Source: Planctomycetaceae bacterium UBA4655 | GTDB taxonomy: Bacteria > Planctomycetota > Planctomycetia > Pirellulales > UBA1268 | Direction of reading: 5' to 3' | Length of the DNA stretch: 22,405 nucleotides | Assembly (NCBI GenBank): GCA_002405515.1 | Contig: DHLZ01000266.1 | Span: 1 to 22,405 of the forward strand | Part shown: piece by piece, positions 16,543 through 22,405 of the stretch | Layout of the letters: each line of letters opens with the position of its first letter | Numbering within the stretch: position 1 is the first letter of the stretch | The notes under the pieces: model-generated | Seen by the model: the letters and a program-made list of their open reading frames with translations, nothing else | Told to the model about the DNA's origin: nothing | Databases searched by the model: none | Position numbers and translations under genes: made by a program

Positions 16543-16570
16543 AAAGGTGCCAGCCACCAAATCTGGGCAA
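16543..16570 (+). repeat. Left 28-bp inverted repeat of RAYT unit
   Basis: Begins AAAGGTGCCAGCCACC and ends AATCTGGGCAA. It is the exact reverse complement of 17320-17347. Inside, GGTG-CCAGC-CACC is a short hairpin. It lies in the 5' region of the minus-strand 633-residue gene and just before the RAYT promoter-like sequence. Confidence 0.92.
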
Positions 16571-16571
16571 G

Positions 16572-16600
16572 TTGGCGCGGACCAGGAGATTGAGTATACA
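16572..16600 (+). promoter_or_regulatory. Sigma70-like promoter of the RAYT gene
   Basis: TTGGCG (16572-16577) and TATACA (16595-16600) are separated by exactly 17 nt. The -35 starts one base after the left repeat. The predicted start point is near 16607, at the ATG itself, which would give a leaderless message. AGGAG at 16584-16588 is 19 nt from the ATG, too far for a normal Shine-Dalgarno. Confidence 0.45.
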
Positions 16601-16607
16601 TGTGTTC

Positions 16608-17306
16608 ATGCCACGCCCACGACGACTCGCGCCCGGAGGATTGCCGTTCCACGTGCTGAACCGCGCCGTGGGGCGACGGACCATTTTTGAGTCGGCAACT
16701 GACTATGCGGAGTTCGTCGCCGTTGTGGCGGAGGCCCTGCGGACCCGCCCGATGCGAATCTGCGGGTATTGCGTGATGCCGAACCACTGGCACATGGTGC
16801 TGTGGCCCGAGCACGACGGCGATCTGCCGGCGTTCGTGCAGCACGTCTCGAATCTGCACGTAAAGCGATGGAAGAAGGCGCACCAAGAAATCGGCCAAGG
16901 GCATCTGTACCAGGGACGATACAGATCCTTCCCCATCCAGACCGAGGTCTACTTCCAAACCGTGATTCGCTATGTGGAGCGGAATCCGCTGCGGGCAAAT
17001 CTCGTCGTCCGGGCCGAAGACTGGCCGTGGTCGAGCCTGGGGCAAGCGTCGTCGTGCGGCCCGATTCCGCTCGCTGATTGGCCGGTTCCGCAGCCGGCTC
17101 AGCGGCATGGCGAGCGGTGGATCGAATGGGTAAACGGGCCGCAGAACGAGGGAGAACTCCAGAGCCTGCGAACATGTGCGACACGCGGCCGGCCTTTTGG
17201 TGACGACGCGTGGGTGCGGCAGACAGCCGCGAACCTTGACCTGGGGGCCACGCTGCGACGACAGGGGCGTCCCTGCGTCGCCCGGCGGGCCGCCTGGTCC
17301 GGCTGA
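16608..17306 (+). CDS. REP-associated tyrosine transposase (RAYT, IS200-like HUH)
   Basis: Y1/HUH single-strand DNA nuclease of the IS200/REP-associated transposase group. The 232-residue product has the expected N-terminus MPRPRRLAPGGLPFHVLNRA, the metal-binding HWH at 60-62 (CVMPNHWHMVLW), and the catalytic helix with Tyr122 (IRYVERNPLRANLV at about 120-133), followed by DWPWSSLG. The C-terminal region has RGRPFGDDAWVRQ and a terminal GRP, as in RAYTs and unlike short IS200 TnpA. A TTG-started extension to 16572 is open but not family-like. All catalytic residues seen are intact, so the enzyme may be active. It lies between inverted copies of one 28-bp repeat. Confidence 0.93.
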   Translation: MPRPRRLAPGGLPFHVLNRAVGRRTIFESATDYAEFVAVVAEALRTRPMRICGYCVMPNHWHMVLWPEHDGDLPAFVQHVSNLHVKRWKKAHQEIGQGHLYQGRYRSFPIQTEVYFQTVIRYVERNPLRANLVVRAEDWPWSSLGQASSCGPIPLADWPVPQPAQRHGERWIEWVNGPQNEGELQSLRTCATRGRPFGDDAWVRQTAANLDLGATLRRQGRPCVARRAAWSG

Positions 17307-17319
17307 CTCAGCCGCCAGA

Positions 17320-17347
17320 TTGCCCAGATTTGGTGGCTGGCACCTTT
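17320..17347 (-). repeat. Right 28-bp inverted repeat of RAYT unit
   Basis: Exact reverse complement of the left copy. It ends 4 bp before the stop codon of the minus-strand LssY_C gene and runs into TTTTT (17345-17349). Just inside it CCAGATT occurs twice, 9 nt apart. Confidence 0.92.
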
Positions 17348-17351
17348 TTGG

Positions 17352-18722
17352 CTAGCGGCCGCGCAGGAGGATCACGGCCCGGCGGCCGTCGGTCGTGTAG
17401 GGGTCGCCCGTGAGGTTCCGCCGCGGCCGGGCCGGACCGCAGGCCCCGACGCCGCCGACGTAGCCCGCCGCCGCAACCCGCCCGGCGATCATGAGATCCT
17501 CGATCACGTAGTCCCGCGACTCGTCGACGTCGGGATCGATCCGGTGGGTCGTCAGGTTCCAGGCCTTCGTCGTGAACCTCACGCCGATGTCGCGGCTCAC
17601 CTGCCCTACCCAGACCGGCAGCTCCATGAACTCCAGCGTCGTGAGCCACAGCCGCAGGTGGATCCGCTCGTTGATCGACCGCCGCGTCCGCTGCAGGGCG
17701 ATGTCCTGCTCGCGGCCGAAGAGATGGAGCGGGCTCACGGGGGAATAGCGGTAGTTGGATCCGAGCAGGAAGGCCCGCACGGTCTTCCAGCAGGTGCCGG
17801 GGGTGATCGACTCGCTCTCGTCCCAGCGCGCCGCGAAGGCCGCAAGAAGCAGGTCGAAGTCGCCGATCACGACGAGGTTCACGGGGTCGCCGCCGTGGGT
17901 GCCCCGCGGGTTCGTCGTGGCCGCGGGCATCGCCTCGAGCTTCTCCACGAGCGATTCGATCCGGCAGGGCTCGACGGCATCGGCCGGCCGGATGCGGGAG
18001 AAGTCGCGGTCGAGATAGTCGGCCGCAATCCCCGGCACGCTCACGGTGAAATCGAAGCAGATCGCTTCCGACTGCTCGCCCCCATGGGCCGCGTATTCGC
18101 CGCCGCCGGGGAGCGCCCGCTCGATGCTCTCGCGAATGCTCCCCATCGGCACGAGCCTCACGTGCACCGCCTTCGTGCCGAGGTCGAGCGTCGTGAAGGC
18201 GAATCCCTCCGCGGTCGAGCCCGCGTCGATCGGCCCCAGCCGAAAACCGCGGCGGCGAAACACCCTGTCCATCCGGCCGTTGGCACGCCAGGCCGTCACG
18301 AGTTTCAGCGGCGCGAGCAGCAACACCGGCAGAAAAAGCCAGCCGATCAGGCCGAAGGCCGACAGCCGCCGCAGGAAGGAAAAGTGGTTCGCGGCCGCCG
18401 CCTCGAGCGGCGTGAAGTATCTGGGATCGAGCCCCACCATCTGCAGCCGCAGGCTCCCTGCCGATCGGTTCTCGATACGCAGGAAGACGGGCTGGATGCC
18501 CCGCTTCGCGAGGTCGACGCCGAAGAGCCGCCGCCCCTCGTCCCGCGACAAGACGGCCACCCCTGCCCTCGCCCGCGGCTCCTCCTGCCACTGGAGCCGC
18601 GCGAAAAAACCGTCGTAGGCCTCGTCGGCCTCATACGGCGTCACGAACAGCCGCGCGATTGTCGATGCGATCGCGTTCAGTGAGCCCATGCCAAACGCCC
18701 GAACTGGTTCATGAGTTGCCAT
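17352..18722 (-). CDS. LssY_C-domain membrane protein
   Basis: 456-residue protein of unknown role. One strong membrane segment spans about residues 120-140 (LSAFGLIGWLFLPVLLLAPLK). The C-terminal part, about 279-445, looks like the LssY C-terminal domain: INLVVIGDFD-type start (VNLVVIGDFD), SPLHLFGREQDIALQRTRRSINER, HLRLWLTTLEF, LPVWVGQVSRDIGV and THRIDPDVDESRDYVIEDL. No PAP2 or DedA part, often joined to this domain elsewhere, is seen. ATG 18722 overlaps the symporter stop by 14 bp; ATG 18734 (in frame) and ATG 18689 are alternatives. The overlap implies translation coupled to the symporter gene. The domain call is by pattern memory and fairly firm; biochemical role is unknown. Confidence 0.8.
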   Translation of the reverse strand: MATHEPVRAFGMGSLNAIASTIARLFVTPYEADEAYDGFFARLQWQEEPRARAGVAVLSRDEGRRLFGVDLAKRGIQPVFLRIENRSAGSLRLQMVGLDPRYFTPLEAAAANHFSFLRRLSAFGLIGWLFLPVLLLAPLKLVTAWRANGRMDRVFRRRGFRLGPIDAGSTAEGFAFTTLDLGTKAVHVRLVPMGSIRESIERALPGGGEYAAHGGEQSEAICFDFTVSVPGIAADYLDRDFSRIRPADAVEPCRIESLVEKLEAMPAATTNPRGTHGGDPVNLVVIGDFDLLLAAFAARWDESESITPGTCWKTVRAFLLGSNYRYSPVSPLHLFGREQDIALQRTRRSINERIHLRLWLTTLEFMELPVWVGQVSRDIGVRFTTKAWNLTTHRIDPDVDESRDYVIEDLMIAGRVAAAGYVGGVGACGPARPRRNLTGDPYTTDGRRAVILLRGR

Positions 18723-20067
18723 GGACCCGTCCATGGCTTTCGTCGCTTCCGGCGACGCAGGCCGCGACGACGAGGTCTCCCGTCACGTTCAGCACGGTGC
18801 GGCACATGTCGAGAACCCGGTCCACGCCGAGGATGAGACCGATGCCCTCCGCGGGCACGCCGACCGACTGGGCGATGACCGCCACCAACGGCAGCGATCC
18901 CCCGGGCACGCCGGCGGTTCCGATGCCCGCGAGCATCGACATGAGCACGACCTGAACCTGCTGGCCCGAGGTGAGCGAGACGCCGAACACCTGGGCGAGA
19001 AACAGCACGACGACGCCCTCGAACAGCGCGGTCCCGTTTTGGTTGCCGGTCGCCCCCACCGTGAGCACGAAACGCGAGGCGTCCCGGCGAAGGCCGAGAT
19101 CGTGCTCCGCGACCTTGAGGGCGGTGGGGAGCGTGGCGTTCGACGAAGAGGTCCCGAACGCGATCTGCATCGCCTCCGCCGACCGGCGGAAGAAATCGAG
19201 CGGCCGAAACGGGCTCATGGCGAGCAGGACCGCGGGATAGACGAGCAGAAACTGGATGGCGAAGCCCGCGAGCACCGTGAAGGCGAACCAGAAGAGCGAC
19301 AGGAGTGCGTCGAGGCCGAGCCGGGCGACCGTGGCGAACACGAGGCAGCCCGCCCCGAGCGGGGCCAGGGCCATGCCCCAGCCGATGACCGTCATGGCCA
19401 CCGCGTTCCACGCCTCGAGCCACCCCACGAGAGGACGGCATTCGACCGGACGGGCCGCGATGGCAGCCCCCAGCAACAACGCAAACACCATCACCGCCAG
19501 CATGCCGTTGCCCTTCGAGCTGCCGTCGATCGCCCCGGCCATCTCCTGGAGCGGATTCTGCGGAATCATGTCGATGATGATCTGGCGGATCTTCTTGATG
19601 CCCGTCGTCTGGGCGAGCAGGCGTTCCGTCTCGGCCTCGGCGGCTTCGCCAGCGCCGCCATCTCCGCCGCCTCGTGCCGCCGCGATCGCATCGCCGGGCC
19701 GGATCAGGTTCGAGAGCCCGATGCCGACGATCACGGCGGAGCCCGACAGCAGGACTGTCATCCCGAGCGTGGCCAGGCCGAGACGGCCGAGCTTGCCGAG
19801 GTCGCCGATCTCGGCGACGGCCAGCGCCAGCGCCGAAACCACGAGCGGAACCACCATCACGAACAGCAGCCGCAGAAACAGGTTTCCGACGACCTCGGCC
19901 GCAGCCACCGCGGTCTCGGCCATCGCGGTGCCCGATCCGAACCGATTCGCCACCAGCCCCAAGACGACGCCGATGAGCAGACCGACGAACAGCCGGCGGG
20001 ACCGCAACGGCCGATGGCCACCCACTTCCGGTGACGGCTGCTCGGATGGTTGGGAGGGAGTCGTCAC
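18709..20067 (-). CDS. Dicarboxylate/amino acid:cation symporter (DAACS family)
   Basis: Predicted Na+ or H+ coupled uptake of a dicarboxylate or acidic amino acid, in the cytoplasmic membrane. The 452-residue product has the multi-helix pattern of GltP/DctA and the family motifs FGTSSSNATLPTAL (Ser-rich hairpin 1), GIGTAGVPGGSLPL (hairpin 2) and GVDRVLDMCRTVLNVTGD (helix 8 with substrate-binding Asp/Arg/Asn/Asp). The helix 7 motif, normally NMDGT or NLDGT, is NQNGT (GATGNQNGTALFEG), which removes a cation-coordinating Asp. A Gly/Ala/Glu-rich insert lies in the loop after SNLIRPGD. The GTG start at 20067 overlaps the TGA of the dehydrogenase gene (GTGA), indicating coupled translation; a longer frame to 20178 is not family-like. 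Confidence 0.9.
   Translation of the reverse strand: MTTPSQPSEQPSPEVGGHRPLRSRRLFVGLLIGVVLGLVANRFGSGTAMAETAVAAAEVVGNLFLRLLFVMVVPLVVSALALAVAEIGDLGKLGRLGLATLGMTVLLSGSAVIVGIGLSNLIRPGDAIAAARGGGDGGAGEAAEAETERLLAQTTGIKKIRQIIIDMIPQNPLQEMAGAIDGSSKGNGMLAVMVFALLLGAAIAARPVECRPLVGWLEAWNAVAMTVIGWGMALAPLGAGCLVFATVARLGLDALLSLFWFAFTVLAGFAIQFLLVYPAVLLAMSPFRPLDFFRRSAEAMQIAFGTSSSNATLPTALKVAEHDLGLRRDASRFVLTVGATGNQNGTALFEGVVVLFLAQVFGVSLTSGQQVQVVLMSMLAGIGTAGVPGGSLPLVAVIAQSVGVPAEGIGLILGVDRVLDMCRTVLNVTGDLVVAACVAGSDESHGRVHGNS
18719..18736. repeat. Palindrome over the symporter/LssY_C junction
   Basis: CCATGGAC and GTCCATGG are perfect 8-bp arms with a CC spacer. On the minus strand each arm carries an in-frame ATG for the LssY_C gene (18734 and 18722), and the site lies in the last codons of the symporter. 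It may tune start-site access in the mRNA. Confidence 0.7.
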
Positions 20068-21128
20068 GCCAGGAACGCCGCGGTGATCCCGACATCCTCG
20101 GCCAGCCCTTGCAGACTCGCCCGCACGTCGGCCGGCAGCGACATCCCGTTCGCCAACGCCTGTTCGCGGTATTCCCATTCCTTCTCGCCCGGCAGCCAGA
20201 TTCGGTCGGCCCCCTTGGCCTTCGGCGCGTTCTTGATCTGCCGGATCAGGGCGTCGGTCCGTTCCTTGAACTCCGCGACCGGCTCGAACACGCCGACGTT
20301 GATCGCGATGAAGGTGTGCGACTGGTTGACCGGCTTGGCGTCGCCGAACACCCAGCTCAGCACGTCGCTGCCAAACGCGCCGCCCGCCAGGACGCCGGTC
20401 AGAACCTCGACCATCAACCCGATTCCGTAGCCCTTGTGGCCGGCCATCGGCAGCAGCGCCCCGGCCAGCGGATACTGGCCAGGATCGGTGGTCGGCAGAC
20501 CGTCGCCATCGGTGATCCAGCCTTCGGGAAGCGGCTTGCCCAGGGACCGCAGTGCGTAGATCTTGCTGGCCGCCACCACGCTGGTGGCGATGTCGAGCAT
20601 GATCGGGTGTTCCCGGCCGGTCGGCACGGCGTAGGCCAACGGGTTGGTGCCCAGCACCGACCCCCGCGAGCCGGGCGCGGCGACGCCCGGATCCACGTTG
20701 GTGAAGCTCAGGCCGATCATGTCCTGGCGGGTGGCCAGCCAGGCGTAGTAGCCGGCCGCGCCGTAATGGCCGCTGTTGTTGACCGTGCTGATGGCAATGC
20801 CGGTGTTCTCCGCCTTCTTCACCGCGGTCTGCATCGCCAGCACCGAGCTCGGCATCGGCAACGCGTGATGCCCGTCAAACCGTGCCCAGCCGGGGCCTTC
20901 GCCGCACAGCTCCGCCCGCGCCTTGATGTCCATCCGGCCCTCGCGGAAGTTTTTCAGCAGGTTCCGGAGCTGCTTCGTGCCGTGGGTGTGGGTGCCCCAC
21001 GTGTCGGTCGTGACCAGGACCTCCGCGGTCGTGTCGGCGTCGTGCGCCGTCACCCCGGCCGCCTGCATGGCGGCCACGCAGAACGCCTTGAGTTCGTCCG
21101 GGGATATCCGGTCGGTCTCTCGCATCAT
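20064..21128 (-). CDS. Ldh-family (malate/L-lactate-type) NAD(P)H-dependent dehydrogenase
   Basis: Oxidoreductase of the family that includes malate/L-lactate, sulfolactate, ureidoglycolate and 2,3-diketogulonate dehydrogenases; reduces or oxidises a 2-hydroxy acid. The 354-residue product has THTHGTKQLRNLL (family GxDSHGxxRL with the catalytic His), NNSGHYGAAGYYAWLA, PLAYAVPTG, LDIATSVVAASKI, and the nucleotide-site MAGHKGYGIGLMVEVLTGVLAGG, all in family order and at family length. ATG 21128 was chosen because GAGGG lies 10 nt upstream; ATG 21137 and ATG 21125 are also possible. It is first in a three-gene overlapping unit with the symporter and LssY_C genes, so its substrate is probably what the symporter imports. 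A C4-dicarboxylate such as malate is a reasonable guess. Confidence 0.92.
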   Translation of the reverse strand: MMRETDRISPDELKAFCVAAMQAAGVTAHDADTTAEVLVTTDTWGTHTHGTKQLRNLLKNFREGRMDIKARAELCGEGPGWARFDGHHALPMPSSVLAMQTAVKKAENTGIAISTVNNSGHYGAAGYYAWLATRQDMIGLSFTNVDPGVAAPGSRGSVLGTNPLAYAVPTGREHPIMLDIATSVVAASKIYALRSLGKPLPEGWITDGDGLPTTDPGQYPLAGALLPMAGHKGYGIGLMVEVLTGVLAGGAFGSDVLSWVFGDAKPVNQSHTFIAINVGVFEPVAEFKERTDALIRQIKNAPKAKGADRIWLPGEKEWEYREQALANGMSLPADVRASLQGLAEDVGITAAFLA

Positions 21129-21420
21129 CGGTGGCATGCCCTCGCTTGTGCCGGATAACCGCCGTCGCGGCGGACGAGAGGATACCGGGGAAATCGGGGG
21201 CCTGGCCACTCCTGTTCGGCACGGCAGCCAGGTGCCCTGAGGTGCCGGAACTGCCAGGTCGGCAAGACAACGCCTCTCCCTGTGGGAGAGGCCGGCCGCA
21301 GGCCGGGTGAGGGTGCCTGAGGCAGTGAGAGCGTCAACCATCGCGCAGCATTGAACCCCGCGGCACCCTCGAGCGAGCGGAGCGATCACACAGGCTGCGG
21401 AAGTGCCTCGATATGCAGCT
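21129..21420. other. Non-coding gap upstream of the Ldh-family gene
   Basis: No gene is supported. The stretch holds the tandem hairpin repeat described separately, plus GGGTGCC (21311-21317) matched by GGCACCC (21362-21368) in inverted orientation. The promoter of the dehydrogenase operon should lie in the left part, but no convincing hexamers were seen. Confidence 0.4.
21273..21310. repeat. Tandem-hairpin intergenic repeat element
   Basis: CCTCTCCC-TGT-GGGAGAGG (21273-21291) is a perfect 8-pair hairpin. It is directly followed by CCGGCC-GCA-GGCCGG (21292-21306), a perfect 6-pair hairpin, and then GTGAGGG. This layout matches a type of dispersed intergenic repeat known in many GC-rich bacteria. 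The exact family was not checked. Confidence 0.65.
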
Positions 21421-21624
21421 CTAGTCCTTAAACAAGCGAATGCGAACCGCCTTGTCCTGCCATTTCGGCATGAGGCGCGTGGGCAGACTTTTCCCTTCCG
21501 GCGCCGTGAGGGCCGTTTGTGTGGCTCGGGTTGTCGGAAGTCTCATGTCGATCTCGTTTGCACGTCGTGCAGTCAGGGGTGATTGGGGACCGGAGCATCC
21601 GAACTCCGGCTTCATGCTGCGTCG
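21421..21624. other. Segment beyond the IS1380 transposase end; possible gene remnant
   Basis: It includes the untranslated tail of the insertion sequence. A minus-strand frame of 41 codons (21546 down to a TAG at 21421-21423) ends LPTRLMPKWQDKAVRIRLFKD. It has no recognisable relatives from memory and no clear Shine-Dalgarno. It could be the 3' end of a host gene cut by the insertion, or chance. Confidence 0.25.
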
Positions 21625-22405
21625 TCAGCATCGCAGCGGCGTACGCAGCTGATCGAGCAGCCGGAAGAAGACGTGCTGCCACGCGTTCCACGACAGGAGG
21701 CGGAACACGATCCGCCTGCCCGTCGAGATGATCTGAGCCGGCACCGCCATGAACGCGCGGCGGAAGGTGGTGAACTCCATCCGCAGCAGCTTGTACTTCT
21801 CGGTGCGGCGTTGCTCCGCGTCGCGACCGTCTTCGGGCAGCGTGAGCGCCATTCAGGCTTTCAGGCTCCACGCCAGCGACGCGATTGCCATGTAGGCCCA
21901 GTTGCTCAGGAGCGTGTCAACGGGCGCCGAGAGCGAGTGAACGTCGCCCTTGAGCTGCGCGAACAGGTTCTCCTGATTGCAGCGGTGATTGGCCTCGAAG
22001 ACGATCGCCTCGGCCGACTTGCGGAAGTCGTTGGTGATGTAGAAGAAGCACCGGACGTCATCGAACAGCTTGCGTTGGCCCTTGTGAACCTCGAGGTCCT
22101 TCCAGACCACCACGATGCGGTAGTCCCGATCGCACTTGCAGGGGCGGTAGCGGAATTCCGCGACGTGCTCCTTGGCAAGCCGGATGTCCGTGAACTCGCG
22201 ATCCTCCACGACCTGCTGCTTGACATTTGTCGGCCGTCGCCGCGGCTTGGTCTTCACGTCGTATTTGGCAGGCCGCGCGAGCTCCTTCCAGGCATTTCGC
22301 GGGAGGTTTTCTGCGTGTTCGTAGAGATTCCGCATCGCAGGCATGCCGAACACGAACTTCACGCGGTCGGCCGTCCACCGGTCAGGGCGATCGCACCATA
22401 TCTCA
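21625..22405 (-). pseudogene. IS1380-family transposase, interrupted by in-frame stop, 5' end outside window
   Basis: DDE-type transposase of an insertion sequence. The frame is open from the window edge (WCDRPDRWTADRVKFVFGM) and shows IS1380 text: ENLPRNAWKELARPAKYDVK, FRYRPCKCDRDYRIVV, CFFYITNDFRKSAEAIVFEAN, HRCNQENLFAQLK (with the last acidic residue of the DDE set) and SNWAYMAIASLAWSLKA. The next codon is TGA (21853-21855) where IS1380 members have Trp, a TGG-to-TGA change. The same frame then continues MALTLPEDGRD to the normal C-terminus FRLLDQLRTPLRC and a TGA at 21625. This is therefore one gene split by a nonsense mutation and not two genes. An ATG directly follows the stop, so limited reinitiation is conceivable. 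Terminal inverted repeats could not be assigned because the other end is missing. Confidence 0.9.

Larger units (their letters stand above)
16543..17347 (+). mobile_element. RAYT unit bounded by perfect inverted repeats
   Basis: An 805-bp segment holds one transposase gene between two exact 28-bp inverted copies (16543-16570 and 17320-17347). TTG stands directly outside both ends (16540-16542 and 17348-17350), which may be a 3-bp target duplication or chance. RAYT genes are usually domesticated single copies near REP palindromes and are not normally flanked by perfect terminal repeats, so this looks like either a recently mobile unit or a pair of its REP-like substrate sites. Confidence 0.7.

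Noticed and set aside
17331..17349. Right inverted repeat plus TTTTT as an intrinsic terminator of the RAYT gene
   Set aside because: The GGTG/CACC stem has only four pairs with a five-base loop, too weak to call with confidence, although the T-run is present.
21853..22362. Separate small transposase genes at 21853-22362 and 21625-21852
   Set aside because: Both are in one frame and join across a single TGA at a conserved Trp of IS1380 transposases, so they are one broken gene.
1..22405. tRNA, rRNA or CRISPR array
   Set aside because: No cloverleaf-like segments, rRNA text or regularly spaced repeats were seen on either strand.

Overview
The window is a GC-rich chromosomal segment from a planctomycete, most likely a Pirellulales-type organism. 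The evidence is the gene content: a PSCyt1/PSCyt2(DUF1549)/PSD1(DUF1553) protein followed by a DUF1501 Tat-exported protein, a Tat-signal Gfo/Idh/MocA oxidoreductase, an FG-GAP repeat secreted protein, and many exported proteins among short housekeeping units. No rRNA, tRNA or CRISPR array was found. All assignments come from reading motifs in the translated sequence; no database search was run.

Left part (1-7.3 kb): a short non-coding stretch with degenerate repeats, then rnc (RNase III) on the minus strand, divergent from htrA-pdxJ (Do-type protease and pyridoxine-5'-phosphate synthase). pdxJ runs tail-to-tail into a minus-strand pair: a class I aldolase-like TIM-barrel protein followed by a Tat-signal Gfo/Idh/MocA oxidoreductase. 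That pair diverges from a xylose-isomerase-like gene, so the three look like a sugar-conversion locus. The isomerase keeps almost the whole class I active site but has His where the family has a metal-binding Asp.

Middle part (7.3-16.5 kb): the planctomycete PSD1/DUF1501 pair, with a discoidin-like domain inserted in the first protein. Then comes a minus-strand FG-GAP propeller protein that appears to carry a degenerate CAP/SCP-like domain between its repeats. It is divergent from a PfkB-family sugar kinase, which overlaps tail-to-tail with an unrecognised 633-residue exported helical protein.

Right part (16.5-22.4 kb): a REP-associated (RAYT-type) HUH transposase gene sits between two perfect 28-bp inverted repeats, with a promoter-like sequence just inside the left repeat. 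It is followed by a minus-strand, overlapping three-gene unit: Ldh-family dehydrogenase, DAACS symporter with an altered NMDGT motif, and LssY_C membrane protein. A tandem-hairpin intergenic repeat follows. The window ends in an IS1380-family transposase that has an in-frame TGA at a normally conserved Trp codon and runs off the right edge.

The strongest candidates for something new are the inverted-repeat-bounded RAYT unit, the His-substituted isomerase with its aldolase/oxidoreductase neighbours, the CAP-in-propeller protein, and the dehydrogenase-symporter-LssY_C operon.
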